Source: CBDCPI01 sp965220245 (GTDB lineage Bacteria > Chloroflexota > Dehalococcoidia > Lucifugimonadales > UBA3495). Taken from it: 64,000 nt of DNA. This document shows positions 16,033 through 24,507 of this stretch, piece after piece. The notes beneath the pieces are model-generated. The model did no database searches, was not told where the DNA came from, and saw only the letters and a list, made by a program, of their open reading frames with translations. Position 1 is the first letter of the stretch. The number at the start of each line of letters is the position of its first letter. The stretch spans positions 310,001 to 374,000 of the forward strand of contig CBDCPI010000011.1 of NCBI GenBank assembly GCA_965220245.1, in the 5' to 3' direction. The translations under genes were made by a program, and so were the position numbers.

Positions 16033-16551
16033 CTACAAGTTCTCCCCCCAGAACCTCCCTTGATAGCCCTGGCTGGCTGACTGGGCCAAGCGGAAGAACA
16101 CCAGTTGCATGATCCTCGCGTTTCGCTGCACCCGGTAGCCGAGAGGGTTTTGCACCACCAGCAGCGCTTGGGAGCGGCCACGGTAACCCGCGTCCCACAC
16201 TGCGGAGTGAATGCTAACCCCGCTGCGTAGCAGGCTGGAACGGGTACGGCCTAGGGCCATCAGGTCCAACGGGAGGCAGACCACTTCATTGAAGGTTACA
16301 AGGTAAGGCCCCGGAGCGAGTTGCAGCCAGCCATTGGAGTCGAACTCGATGATTTCGGTGGCTGATAGCTCCCGCTGGTCCGGCACGGAGCCGACACTGC
16401 CTGCCGACGCGAAACGCCCGATCTCTTTCAAGGTAAGGTCGAACCCATTGGGTTGGAGTTGTTGGTCCAGACTTAAGAAGCCCTCGACCAAGGGCGAGGG
16501 CCCCAGAATCGAGTCCCCGATGGAATCACGGTCTAGCGAGTAGGACAACAT
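16033..16551 (-). CDS. dut: dUTP diphosphatase of the dCTP deaminase/dUTPase family (archaeal-like)
   Basis: The 172-residue protein has the family core GRTRSSLLRSGVSIHSAVWD at 101-120 and DAGYRGRSQ, then RNARIMQLVFF. The Asp at 120 matches the dUTPase catalytic Asp. At the position where dCTP deaminases have the catalytic Glu (before N in EFxN) it reads VVQNP, so deamination is unlikely and dUTP hydrolysis to dUMP plus PPi is favoured. It resembles the archaeal monofunctional branch more than E. coli Dut. The ATG at 16551 is chosen over a longer frame to 16638, which would overlap the groEL terminator hairpin. Confidence 0.75.
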   Translation of the reverse strand: MLSYSLDRDSIGDSILGPSPLVEGFLSLDQQLQPNGFDLTLKEIGRFASAGSVGSVPDQRELSATEIIEFDSNGWLQLAPGPYLVTFNEVVCLPLDLMALGRTRSSLLRSGVSIHSAVWDAGYRGRSQALLVVQNPLGYRVQRNARIMQLVFFRLAQSASQGYQGRFWGENL

Positions 16552-16582
16552 CACCCTGTTGCAACCTTTGACCAAGGACAAC

Positions 16583-16635
16583 CAAAAAGTTTGGCCCGGC
16601 CAGCCATTGTTGTTCCAATGACCATTCCGGGCCAA
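16583..16635 (-). terminator. Putative terminator after groEL
   Basis: On the minus strand TTGGCCCGG and CCGGGCCAA form a perfect 9-bp stem around a 27-base insert that itself contains CATTG/CAATG arms. It is followed by ACTTTTTGG. It lies 27 bases after the groEL stop and before dut. The long loop makes it less certain than a simple hairpin. Confidence 0.55.
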
Positions 16636-16661
16636 CAATAACCCTGGTTAGAAGGAGTAGC

Positions 16662-18287
16662 TTAGTCGTGCATGAAGTCCTGCATGTCCTGGGGCAGGGG
16701 TTTCACCTCGGGTATCTCGGTGATGATCGCCTGAGTGGTGAGCATCATCCCGGCGACGCTGCCAGCGTTTTCCAATGCCGAGCGGGTTACCTTGACCGGG
16801 TCGATAATGCCCCGCTCAATCAGGTGGCAGTACTCGCCTACTTCGGCGTCGAATCCCCAATCGCCCTCACCGGTGCGTACGTGTTCCAAGACCACCTCAC
16901 CGGGGTGCCCCGAGTTTTCGGCGATGAGAATCAAGGGAGCGCTCAAGGCATCTTTGACCAAGCGGACGCCCAAAGCCTCATCCCCTGCGACTTCCTTTTC
17001 CAGATCATCCAAAACGTGCGCGGCTCGGACAATCGCCACCCCGCCTCCGGGAACGATCCCTTCCTCCACAGCCGCTCGGGTGGCCGAAAGCGCGTCCTCG
17101 GTGCGGGACTTTCGCTCGTTCACCTCAGGTTCGGTAGCCCCGCCAACCTTAACCACGGCCACGCCCCCCACCAAGGCGGCCCGCCGCTCTTCAAGCTTCT
17201 CCCGGTCGTAGTCCGAGGTGGTCTCTTGGATCTGCACCCGAAGCTGCTCGACCCGCTCCTTGACGTCCTGCTCCGAGCCTCGGCCTTCGACGATAGTGGA
17301 GTCATCCTTCTGGACGATGGCCCGGCGTGCCGAGCCCAAGTGGCTGAGTTCCGCTGCATCCAAGGACAGCCCCACGTCCTTGCTAATGACCTGCCCGCCG
17401 GTGACGATGGACATGTCCTCCAGCAGGGCCTTGCGGCGCTCGCCAAATCCGGGAGCCTTGATCGCCACGCAGTCCAGGGTCCCGCGCACCTTGTTTATCA
17501 CCAATGTCGCCAAGGCCTCCCCTTCCACGTCCTCGGCAATGATCACCAACGGTCTTCTGCCGCCCTCGATCACCTTCTCCATGATGGGAACAACGTCGTT
17601 GGGGGAGCTTATCTTTTGGTCGGTTAGAAGGAACAGAGGTTCCTCTAAAACGACTTCCATCCGCTGGGTGTCGGTTACGAAGTGGGGCGAGATGTATCCC
17701 CGGTCCAAGCGGACACCCTCTACCACTTCCAGGTCGTCGGCCAAGGCTTTGGACTCCTCGATGGTGATAACCCCGTCCCGGCCAACCTTGTCCATGGCAT
17801 CAGCCAGAAGACCGGCGATGTCTTCTTCATGGGCCGACAGGGCCGCTACCCGGGCAATCTGATCGCGTCCTTCCACCGGGATAGCCATTTTCTTCAACTC
17901 TTCGGCAACGGCTTCTACGGCTTTGTCGATCCCGGACTTCAGGGCCAGGCCGTTAGCGCCGGCGGCAACGTTCATAAATCCTTCCCGGATCAACTGCCGG
18001 GCCAGCACCACTGAAGTGGTGGTGCCGTCGCCCACCATGTCGTTGGTCTTGGAGGCGGCCTCCTTGACCAACTGGGCTCCCATGTTTTCGTAGGGCTCGG
18101 GAAGCTCCACCTCTTTAGCGATGGTGACCCCGTCGCTGCAGACCACCGGGAGGCCAAACATGCGGCTTAGTAAGACGTTGCGGCCGCTGGGGCCCAGGGT
18201 TAGCCCCACCACCCGGCCCAACTCTTCGACGCCCCGCATCAGGCTGGTGCGAGCGTCGGAATCGAATGTAAGCTGTTTGTCCGCCAT
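16662..18287 (-). CDS. groEL: Chaperonin GroEL (orphan, divergent)
   Basis: GroEL forms the ATP-driven double-ring folding chamber with GroES. The 541-residue protein has the ATP-site segments LTLGPSGRNVLL (about 30-41) and DGVTIAKE, GDGTTT at about 87-92, the apical domain with KAPGFGERRK, and the late GIVPGGGVA segment. It lacks the Gly-Gly-Met tail typical of GroEL, ending DMQDFMHD, and several normally invariant stretches are altered (SRMFGLPVVCSDGVTIA). There is no groES next to it, so it may be a second, specialised GroEL. GAGGAG upstream fixes the ATG. A palindrome upstream may be its operator. Confidence 0.94.
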   Translation of the reverse strand: MADKQLTFDSDARTSLMRGVEELGRVVGLTLGPSGRNVLLSRMFGLPVVCSDGVTIAKEVELPEPYENMGAQLVKEAASKTNDMVGDGTTTSVVLARQLIREGFMNVAAGANGLALKSGIDKAVEAVAEELKKMAIPVEGRDQIARVAALSAHEEDIAGLLADAMDKVGRDGVITIEESKALADDLEVVEGVRLDRGYISPHFVTDTQRMEVVLEEPLFLLTDQKISSPNDVVPIMEKVIEGGRRPLVIIAEDVEGEALATLVINKVRGTLDCVAIKAPGFGERRKALLEDMSIVTGGQVISKDVGLSLDAAELSHLGSARRAIVQKDDSTIVEGRGSEQDVKERVEQLRVQIQETTSDYDREKLEERRAALVGGVAVVKVGGATEPEVNERKSRTEDALSATRAAVEEGIVPGGGVAIVRAAHVLDDLEKEVAGDEALGVRLVKDALSAPLILIAENSGHPGEVVLEHVRTGEGDWGFDAEVGEYCHLIERGIIDPVKVTRSALENAGSVAGMMLTTQAIITEIPEVKPLPQDMQDFMHD

Positions 18288-18315
18288 CTTTGTCTCCTCG
18301 ACTTGCTTTTACTTA

Positions 18316-18348
18316 TTAGGCGGCAGGTAAGAATTCGCTGCTGCCTAA
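18316..18348. promoter_or_regulatory. Operator-like palindrome upstream of groEL
   Basis: TTAGGCGGCAG, an 11-base spacer, and CTGCTGCCTAA form an inverted repeat matching at 10 of 11 positions, 28 bases upstream of the groEL ATG. Its form (TTAG ... CTAA around a short spacer) recalls the HrcA operator CIRCE, TTAGCACTC-N9-GAGTGCTAA, but the arm sequence differs. It may be a lineage-specific heat-shock operator. Confidence 0.5.
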
Positions 18349-18462
18349 TGGATTCTCGGCGTTTATGCCAACCTAAAATATCCGCCAGTCGGCGGCGATT
18401 GTCAAGACGACTAGCAACCGGCAGGCACTTTTCGGTCTCGGCGGCGGACGCTGCGTCTCCGG

Positions 18463-18987
18463 TTATTCTTCAGTCCTAGAAACCTTTGGAGGCGGGCTCC
18501 AAATCTTTACCCCTTCCTTGCCGTCGATTCCGGCGGTCAGTTCACCCACTGTAGCTTGCAAAGTAGGGTGGACCACTTCCCCCGCCAGCTCCGCCAGTGG
18601 GACCAAGGCAAAGGCCCGCAGATGCAACCGGGGGTGTGGTATTTGCAGGTCCGGTTGCTCGACCACCATACCGGCGTAGAGAAGGATGTCTACATCAATG
18701 ACCCGGGGCCCGAACCGCGGACCAGGCCGGCGCCCCAGGTCGTGTTCCACTTGCTTGGCCAGACTCAGCAATCGTTCGGGTGAATAATCGGTAGCTATTT
18801 CCACGACGCAGTTGAGAAAATTGGGTTGGTCCTCCATCCCCCACGGTTCCGTCTCGTAAATCCGCGACGAGCGAAGCACTTGCACCTTGCCGTCACGGAC
18901 CTGAAGCCCTCTAATCGCTGCTTCCAGGTTGCCGCGCCGGTCTCCCAGATTGGTCCCGAGCCCTAGGTAGGCAGTTACCGGGCCCAA
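18463..18987 (-). CDS. folK: 2-amino-4-hydroxy-6-hydroxymethyldihydropteridine pyrophosphokinase
   Basis: FolK transfers pyrophosphate from ATP to 6-hydroxymethyldihydropterin, making the substrate of FolP. Family marks are YLGLGTNLGDRRGNL at the N-terminus, SSRIYETEPWG, QPNFLNCVVEI, and the signature GPRFGPRVIDVDILLY with the two metal-binding Asp. A TTG at 18987 with GGAGG about 8 bases upstream gives a normal N-terminus (174 residues) and a 13-bp overlap with folP; an ATG at 19032 would add 15 residues and overlap by 58 bp. The overlap indicates a folP-folK transcript. Confidence 0.93.
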   Translation of the reverse strand: MGPVTAYLGLGTNLGDRRGNLEAAIRGLQVRDGKVQVLRSSRIYETEPWGMEDQPNFLNCVVEIATDYSPERLLSLAKQVEHDLGRRPGPRFGPRVIDVDILLYAGMVVEQPDLQIPHPRLHLRAFALVPLAELAGEVVHPTLQATVGELTAGIDGKEGVKIWSPPPKVSRTEE

Positions 18988-19838
18988 CCGGCCGGCCTCC
19001 AGCCGCGGACTATCGCGTCGCTCATCCGGCAAACCCGCACCATCTCCTTAACGTCGTGCACCCGGACGATGTCCGCGCCCCCGGCGATGGCCAGGGCCAC
19101 CGTGGCCGCCGTGCCTTCCATCCGCTGGTCGGCGGGCAGGTCCAAAACCAAGCCGATGGTGGACTTCCTCGAACTGCCTACCAGCAAGGGGTAGCCTAGA
19201 GTTTTGAATTCGCTCAGACGGCCAAGAATCTCCAGGTTATGCTCCGGAGTTTTGCCGAAGCCGATGCCGGGGTCTAGGATGATGCCGCCCTCCGGGACGC
19301 CAGCCTCTTTGGCCAAGTCAACGCTGTGGCGCAGGCTCTCGAAGATGTCCGGCAGCAGCGCTTTGTAGACCGTGTGTTTCTGGTTGTGCATTAACAGCAG
19401 CGCGGCGCCGGTCTCGGCGGCGACTGCGGCAACCTTGGGGCAGGCTTGCAACCCGGATATGTCGTTGATGATCGCCGCTCCGGCCTCCACAGCCCGGCGG
19501 GCGACGGTCGATTTGTAGGTGTCGACGCTAATGGGGACCTGTAATCGCGGCGCAACGGCTTCCAACACGGGCATCAGCCGGTGCAATTCCTCAGCGGCAG
19601 TAATGGGCTTGGCGCCGGGACGGGTCGACTCGGCCCCGAAGTCGAGAAAGTCGGCGCCTTCCTCCTCTAATCTCAACGCTTGCTCCACCGCCGCCGGTAC
19701 ATCCCTGCCCAGACCGTCGCCGGAGAAGGAGTCGGGGGTCAAGTTAATGATCCCCATAACGTAGGTGCGGTTGCCCCAGACCAAAGGCTCGCCGCCGCTT
19801 ACGCGCAGTTGTTCTAAGGACGATATTCGTCGGGCCAT
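18975..19838 (-). CDS. folP: Dihydropteroate synthase
   Basis: FolP condenses 6-hydroxymethyldihydropterin pyrophosphate with p-aminobenzoate; it is the sulfonamide target. The 287-residue TIM barrel shows GIINLTPDSFSGDG at about 29-42, DFGAESTRPGA at about 66-76, ISVDTYKS, IINDISG, DPGIGFGKTPEHN and the C-terminal RVHDV strand, all expected in DHPS. It lies first in a two-gene folP-folK unit. Folate genes in this window are split between here and folB at 539. Confidence 0.96.
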   Translation of the reverse strand: MARRISSLEQLRVSGGEPLVWGNRTYVMGIINLTPDSFSGDGLGRDVPAAVEQALRLEEEGADFLDFGAESTRPGAKPITAAEELHRLMPVLEAVAPRLQVPISVDTYKSTVARRAVEAGAAIINDISGLQACPKVAAVAAETGAALLLMHNQKHTVYKALLPDIFESLRHSVDLAKEAGVPEGGIILDPGIGFGKTPEHNLEILGRLSEFKTLGYPLLVGSSRKSTIGLVLDLPADQRMEGTAATVALAIAGGADIVRVHDVKEMVRVCRMSDAIVRGWRPAGWAR

Positions 19839-19909
19839 CGGGCAGCCACTGTTTTGACTAACCGGTTACAATACAATAGGCATTATTAGGCAGGTGAACG
19901 GATAAAGCA

Positions 19910-20182
19910 ATGGCAACACTCGAAGGCCGTGTCAGCAGACTCGAAGGGGCTTTTGAGCAATTCGCGGAACGCATGAATACCTTGGCAACCAAGGATGAAC
20001 TGGGGACGGTGAGAGAAGAGCTGCGAGCAACCAGGGAAGAATTGCGGGCCGAGATAAAGACGTCGGTAACAGCGTCGGAAGTGCGGGTAGTCAAGTGGAT
20101 GGTCGGCTTGATGATGGCCCAGACCGGCTTGTTCGTTGCCTTGGCCGGAATTGCTGTTGCCCTGCTGAAGCTACTCCCCTGA
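19910..20182 (+). CDS. Small coiled-coil protein with C-terminal membrane segment
   Basis: The 90-residue protein has a heptad-rich N-terminal half (LEGRVSRLEGAFEQFAERMN, then KDELGTVREELRATREELRA) and one C-terminal helix WMVGLMMAQTGLFVALAGIA followed by only seven residues. This resembles DUF1640/CCDC90-like proteins, which oligomerise through the coiled coil and anchor in the membrane. Function unknown. A frameshifted tandem copy follows 357 bp downstream, with the same upstream sequence, so a whole gene unit was duplicated. Confidence 0.72.
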   Translation: MATLEGRVSRLEGAFEQFAERMNTLATKDELGTVREELRATREELRAEIKTSVTASEVRVVKWMVGLMMAQTGLFVALAGIAVALLKLLP

Positions 20183-20266
20183 TTCGAAAACCGGACTATC
20201 TTCCGGGCCATCTTATGGAATAGCTTCTAGCCGAGGGCATTATTAGGCAGGTAAACGGATAAAGCA

Positions 20267-20520
20267 ATGGCAACACTCGAAGAGCGTGTCAGCAGGCTCG
20301 AAGGGGCTTTTGAGAATTGGCTGACCGCATGAACACCTTGGCGACCAAGGATGAACTAGGGGCCGAGATACGGGCAACCAAGGAAGAACTGCGGGCCGCG
20401 ATAAAGAAGTCGGAAGTACGGATAATCAAGTGGATGGTCGGCTTGACTATGGCTCAGACTGGCCTGTTCATTGCCCTGGCCGGAATTGCTGTTGCCCTGC
20501 TGAAGCTACTCCCCTGCTAA
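20267..20520 (+). pseudogene. Tandem duplicate of the coiled-coil/TM protein, frameshifted
   Basis: The copy starts ATGGCAACACTCGAAGAGCG, matching the gene at 19910, with the same preceding words CATTATTAGGCAGGT and CGGATAAAGCA. After TTTGAG one base present in the first copy (the C of CAATTC) is missing, so the frame hits TGA at about 20330. The remaining frame (MNTLATKDELGAEIRATKEE ... AGIAVALLKLLPC) is intact and could be made from a TTG at 20317 as a shortened 67-residue protein. It also lacks an internal stretch of the coiled coil. Confidence 0.75.
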
Positions 20521-20575
20521 CGAATATTCTGACGTAGTGGAATCTCTCCTTTCACTAGCCACCGGCCACTAGCCA

Positions 20576-22228
20576 CTAAAAGCTAGCCTGCGCCCCTGAC
20601 TCCCCCCGTCGGCGGGGGGCTTGCCGGAAGGTGGCTTGGGGGGCGAAGCGGGGGTACTGCGCCTCTTTGCCGTCCAGCAGTTCCTCAATGGTGAGAATCT
20701 GCACCCGGGGGAACCGATAGCCGGGGAAATGCTCCGGTTCGTAGAAGCCCGCCGCCACAGCATCTTGTAGCATAGGGCGGGTGGGCGGTTCCAGGGTGAC
20801 GAACAGGCCCAACTCTGCCTTCTCTCGCGCCATGTCCCCCTTCAACGCCGCAATCTGGCCCCGGTCCACATGGCCGCTCTTGACCTGCACGATGATGCGC
20901 TTGGCCTTGCCGCTGTTGTCGTCGAAGAAGGAGATAACGCCGTCAATGCCCGAGTCCGCCCCCTTCTTCCGGTCCTGGGCCGGGCGCGCGTCCACCAAGC
21001 CCAAGGTCCACCACTCGAACTGGTAGCGTCCGTCATGTTCGCTTTCGACGGCCAAGGCCCGGGCGCTGGCTGCGTCTTGGGGCACGCCGATTACCTGGTA
21101 GGGGCGCAGGGATTTCCCGAAGGAGTCGTGCAGCCGGCTTTTCATCAGGGATATAGCCAAGTGGGTGATGTCAATGCCAATCCAACGACGGTCCAGCCGC
21201 TCGGCCACCGCAACGGCCGTGCCGCAGCCGCAGAAAGGGTCTAACACCACGTCGCCCTCGTTGCTGCTGGCGTTGATGATGCGCTCCAGCAGGGCCTCCG
21301 GCTTTTGGGTGGGGTAGCCGAGGCGTTCTTTGGCTTGGGAGGCTATCGGGCCTATGTCGGTCCACAAGTCTTGCAATGGCACACCCGGCATTTCGTCGAG
21401 GTAACGCTTATATCTTGGAACGGTTCCCGGCTTTGTCTGAACAACCCTGCCCTCGTCTATAAGATCCTGCATCCTTTCTTTGCTGTAACGCCAATAACGG
21501 GTAACTCCCATAACTTCATATTGTGGATTGCCCTTTGCCGCGCCTCCTGGCCCGGTCAAGTTGTCAAGTGTATAGTGGCGACCCGTCTCCGGCTCAACCT
21601 GCCTGTAAAAATTATCGACGTATTCCTGGTCGTATTCCGTATAGACCGGGTTCCACGTCCAACTGTCGCCCTTGGTGTAAAAGAGCAGAATGTCATGGAC
21701 GCGGCCATGCTGTTGCCGTCCCTGTCTAGTATCGCTGTGGGCGCTGGTGCGCTTCCAAGTAATCTCGGCCCTGAAGTTGGTAGGGCCAAACACGGCATCC
21801 ATCAGCATCTTCAGGTAATGGCTGGCCGTGGGGTCGCAGTGCAGGTAGATGCTGCCGGTGGGCTTCAAGACCCGGTGCAGTTCCGCCATGCGCTGGGCCA
21901 TCATGGTCAGGTAGGCCATCATGTCGTTCTGCCCCAAGAACTCGCGCATGGCCCCCAGCAGCCGCCCCAGCTTGTCCGGCCCGTTGGTCACCACATCCCG
22001 GTAGGCCAGTTCCGATTCCTCTCCCCAATGCCAGGTGTCGTCAAAGGCGGTAATTTGGGCCGCCGACTGCTGGCCGCTCTTTTCTTGGAACAGTACGTTG
22101 TAGGTGGCGTTGGAGTTGAAGGGCGGGTCCAGGTAAATCAGGTCAACACTGGCGTCGGCCACCTGCTCCCGCAGAATGTCCAGGTTGTCGCCGAAGTAGA
22201 GCCGGTTCTTGGGCTCAGAGGTGGTCAT
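20576..22228 (-). CDS. DNA methyltransferase fused to a C-terminal nuclease-like domain
   Basis: The 550-residue protein is an amino-methyltransferase (N6-adenine or N4-cytosine) of beta arrangement: catalytic DPPFNSNATY at 34-43 comes before the SAM-binding LDPFCGCGTAVA at about 329-340. After the methylase, GADSGIDGVISFF at about 423-435 and RIIVQVKSGH at about 444-453 give a D ... QxK pattern typical of Mrr-like PD-(D/E)XK nucleases. It may act as a single-chain restriction-modification enzyme or only as a methylase with an inactive tail. The ATG at 22228 is used; the longer frame to 22429 would translate a dispersed repeat. No separate specificity or restriction gene is adjacent. Confidence 0.83.
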   Translation of the reverse strand: MTTSEPKNRLYFGDNLDILREQVADASVDLIYLDPPFNSNATYNVLFQEKSGQQSAAQITAFDDTWHWGEESELAYRDVVTNGPDKLGRLLGAMREFLGQNDMMAYLTMMAQRMAELHRVLKPTGSIYLHCDPTASHYLKMLMDAVFGPTNFRAEITWKRTSAHSDTRQGRQQHGRVHDILLFYTKGDSWTWNPVYTEYDQEYVDNFYRQVEPETGRHYTLDNLTGPGGAAKGNPQYEVMGVTRYWRYSKERMQDLIDEGRVVQTKPGTVPRYKRYLDEMPGVPLQDLWTDIGPIASQAKERLGYPTQKPEALLERIINASSNEGDVVLDPFCGCGTAVAVAERLDRRWIGIDITHLAISLMKSRLHDSFGKSLRPYQVIGVPQDAASARALAVESEHDGRYQFEWWTLGLVDARPAQDRKKGADSGIDGVISFFDDNSGKAKRIIVQVKSGHVDRGQIAALKGDMAREKAELGLFVTLEPPTRPMLQDAVAAGFYEPEHFPGYRFPRVQILTIEELLDGKEAQYPRFAPQATFRQAPRRRGESGAQASF

Positions 22229-22339
22229 GGTCTTAACCTTGCTCCGATGGAATGTCATAGTAGTGGAGTCTTGTACTATCCACATTAGCAGAGTTGAGAA
22301 GAACCGCGCCAACTTCGTCAAGCTTTGGTCCAGTCTGCC

Positions 22340-22505
22340 CCAACCGTCATTCCCGCGCAGGCGGAAATCCAGAAATGTTGAGGAAAAGGAACCTTTCGAC
22401 AAGCTCAGGACAGGCGTTGCTGGTTGCAAACGCTTCTGGATTCCGGCTCAAGGCCGGAATGACGGGTTTAGGGGCCAGGATGACGTATCAAGTCTGAACA
22501 GTTAC
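22340..22505. repeat. Dispersed palindromic repeat, family 2, copy 1
   Basis: This lies in the gap between the methyltransferase and pccB. It starts with CAACCGTCATTCCCGCGCAG and ends GTATCAAGTCTGAACAGTTAC. Inside are CGACAAGCTCAGGACAGGCG and GGATTCCGGCTCAAGGCCGG. Nearly the same element lies inverted at 53020-53212. The CGTCATTCC and GGAATGACG words form terminal-like inverted repeats. No gene is seen in the remainder of 22229-22590. Confidence 0.85.
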
Positions 22506-22590
22506 GGCTTTGGTCCGTCCTTGCGGGGCCCATAACCGTCTGCTACGATTGGGCCGACGTTCCGCGGTTTCGGGACTGGCCGGAGGGAAG

Positions 22591-24156
22591 TTGACGGCAG
22601 AAAAACGAATCATCGACCAGAAGCTGGACTCCTTGGAGCAGTTGCGGCAGCAAGCCTTCAAGGGCGGCGGCCAGCAACGAATCGATCAGCAGCACGCCCG
22701 GGGCAAGCTCACCGCCAGAGAACGCTTGGCCTTGCTGATGGATGAAGGCGCCTTCGAAGAAATCGACAGCTTCGTCACCCATCGCGCCACCGATTTCGGC
22801 CTGGCCGACCGGCAGGTCTTGGGTGACGCGGTGGTGACCGGCTACGGCAAGGTCGAAGGCCGGCAGGTGTTCGCCTACTCCCAAGACTTCACCGTTTTCG
22901 GCGGTTCCCTCTCCGAGGCGGTGAGTCAAAAGATTTGCAAGGTCATGGACTTGGCGGCCAAGACCGGCTGCCCGGTGGTGGGACTGAACGATTCGGGCGG
23001 CGCCAGGATCCAAGAAGGCGCCCAGAGCCTGGCTGCCTACGGAGACATCTTCCTTCGTAACACTTTAATGTCGGGAGTGGTGCCCCAGATTTCGGTGATC
23101 CTGGGTCCTTCGGCCGGCGGCGCGGTGTATTCGCCGGGTATCACCGATTTCGTTTTCATGGTCAAGGAAATCGGCCAGATGTACATCACCGGGCCGGACG
23201 TTATCAAAGCGGTGACCGGCGAAGACGTTACCCACGAGCAACTGGGAGGCGCCGTCTCCCACGCCACCCGCAGCGGCGTTGCCCACTTCGTTTATGACCG
23301 GGAAGAAGAGTGCTTTTCCGAGGTCCGGCACCTGCTGAGCTACCTGCCCTCCAACAATCTGGAAGACCCGCCGGTGGTCGCCCCCGCCTACTCGGCTTCG
23401 CGTCCCGACCCGGACCTCCGCTACTTGGTGCCCGACGACGCCAACCGGCCCTACGACATCCGGGACATTATCTACCGGCTGGTGGATGATGAGGTGTTCC
23501 TGGAGGTGCACCAAGGCTTCGCTCCCAACATCGTCGTGGGCTTCGGCCGAATGGCCGGCCGGGCCGTGGGGGTGGTCGGGAATCAACCCGCCTACCTGGC
23601 CGGGGTCTTGGACATCAACGCATCTTCCAAGGCCGCGCGGTTCGTCCGGTTCTGCGATTGCTTTAACATTCCGCTGGTAACCTTGGTGGACGTGCCCGGG
23701 TTCATGCCCGGCGTGGACCAAGAGTACGGCGGCATCATCCGCCACGGGGCCAAGCTCATCTTCGCTTACGCTGAGGCCACGGTGCCCAAGGTGGCAGTCA
23801 TCACCCGCAAGGCTTACGGCGGCGCCTATATCGTAATGAGCAGCAAGCACCTGCGCTCTGATGTTAACTTGGTCTGGCCTTCCGCCGAGATCGCGGTTAT
23901 GGGGGCCGAAGGCGCGGTTAGCATCATCCATCGCGACCAAATCTCGCGGTCGGAAAACCCGGAGCAAACGCGGCAAGAGCTGATCGCCGAATATCAAGAC
24001 CGGTTCACCAATCCCTATGTTGCGGCTAGCCGCGGATTCGTTGACGACGTTATCGATCCCGCCGATACCCGCTCCCGGATTATCAAGGCCTTGGAGATGC
24101 TCCAAAACAAACGGGACACCCTGCCCGCCAAGAAACACGGCAATATTCCCCTGTAG
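22591..24156 (+). CDS. pccB: Acyl-CoA carboxylase beta (carboxyltransferase) subunit, propionyl-CoA type
   Basis: The beta subunit transfers CO2 from carboxybiotin to an acyl-CoA, typically propionyl-CoA giving methylmalonyl-CoA. The 521-residue protein has the crotonase-like carboxyltransferase halves: LNDSGGARIQEG and GPSAGGAVYSPG in the N-terminal half, VDVPGFMPGVDQEYGG and KAYGGAYIVM in the C-terminal half. A TTG at 22591 is chosen because GGAGGG lies 5 bases upstream and the usual N-terminus follows; the frame further up runs into a repeat. The biotin carboxylase subunit and biotin carrier are not adjacent, so the partner must be elsewhere. Confidence 0.93.
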   Translation: MTAEKRIIDQKLDSLEQLRQQAFKGGGQQRIDQQHARGKLTARERLALLMDEGAFEEIDSFVTHRATDFGLADRQVLGDAVVTGYGKVEGRQVFAYSQDFTVFGGSLSEAVSQKICKVMDLAAKTGCPVVGLNDSGGARIQEGAQSLAAYGDIFLRNTLMSGVVPQISVILGPSAGGAVYSPGITDFVFMVKEIGQMYITGPDVIKAVTGEDVTHEQLGGAVSHATRSGVAHFVYDREEECFSEVRHLLSYLPSNNLEDPPVVAPAYSASRPDPDLRYLVPDDANRPYDIRDIIYRLVDDEVFLEVHQGFAPNIVVGFGRMAGRAVGVVGNQPAYLAGVLDINASSKAARFVRFCDCFNIPLVTLVDVPGFMPGVDQEYGGIIRHGAKLIFAYAEATVPKVAVITRKAYGGAYIVMSSKHLRSDVNLVWPSAEIAVMGAEGAVSIIHRDQISRSENPEQTRQELIAEYQDRFTNPYVAASRGFVDDVIDPADTRSRIIKALEMLQNKRDTLPAKKHGNIPL

Positions 24157-24181
24157 CCCTGCCCAACGTAATCCATAATTA

Positions 24182-24368
24182 CTGATACGTGAATAAGTTT
24201 CTAAACTGTCCACTCCCCGTCATTCCGGCGAAGGCCGGAATCCAGGACCGTTCTCCGCCAGCTACGCCTGTCCTGAGCTTGTCGAAAGGTTCTTTGTCCT
24301 CAGAATTTCTGGATTCCGGCGAAGGCCGGAATGACAAGGACTGGTTTAGATAATTGTTCACGCATCAG
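24182..24368. repeat. Palindromic repeat with 25-bp terminal inverted repeats
   Basis: Ends CTGATACGTGAATAAG at 24182 onward and the complement of CTGATGCGTGAACAAT at 24368 backward form a 25-bp inverted repeat with four mismatches, both finishing TCTAAAC. Inside are CGTCATTCCGGCGAAGGCCG and GTCCTGAGCTTGTCGAAAGG, shared with family 2. So it combines a family 2 core with different outer ends. It fills most of the gap between pccB and the LLM gene (24157-24507). Confidence 0.8.
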
Positions 24369-24507
24369 GAATCAACGTAGTCTTTAACCAATGCCGGTTC
24401 TAAGCCCAGTAGACTCGCTGCCAGCGAGAACCGGCGCAGGAGACTTCCCAGGAGATGGCTCAAATATGTCCCTAGATCGGTCCCGAGCCCAGTCCCAAAA
24501 CCAGGCA

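Noticed and set aside
18316..18348. A true CIRCE element
   Set aside because: The arms are TTAGGCGGCAG, not TTAGCACTC; only the outermost TTAG matches, so I call it operator-like only.
22229..22429. N-terminal extension of the methyltransferase
   Set aside because: It translates the family 2 repeat (LSLSKGSFSSTFLDFRLRGN), a typical artefact; the ATG at 22228 gives the normal start.
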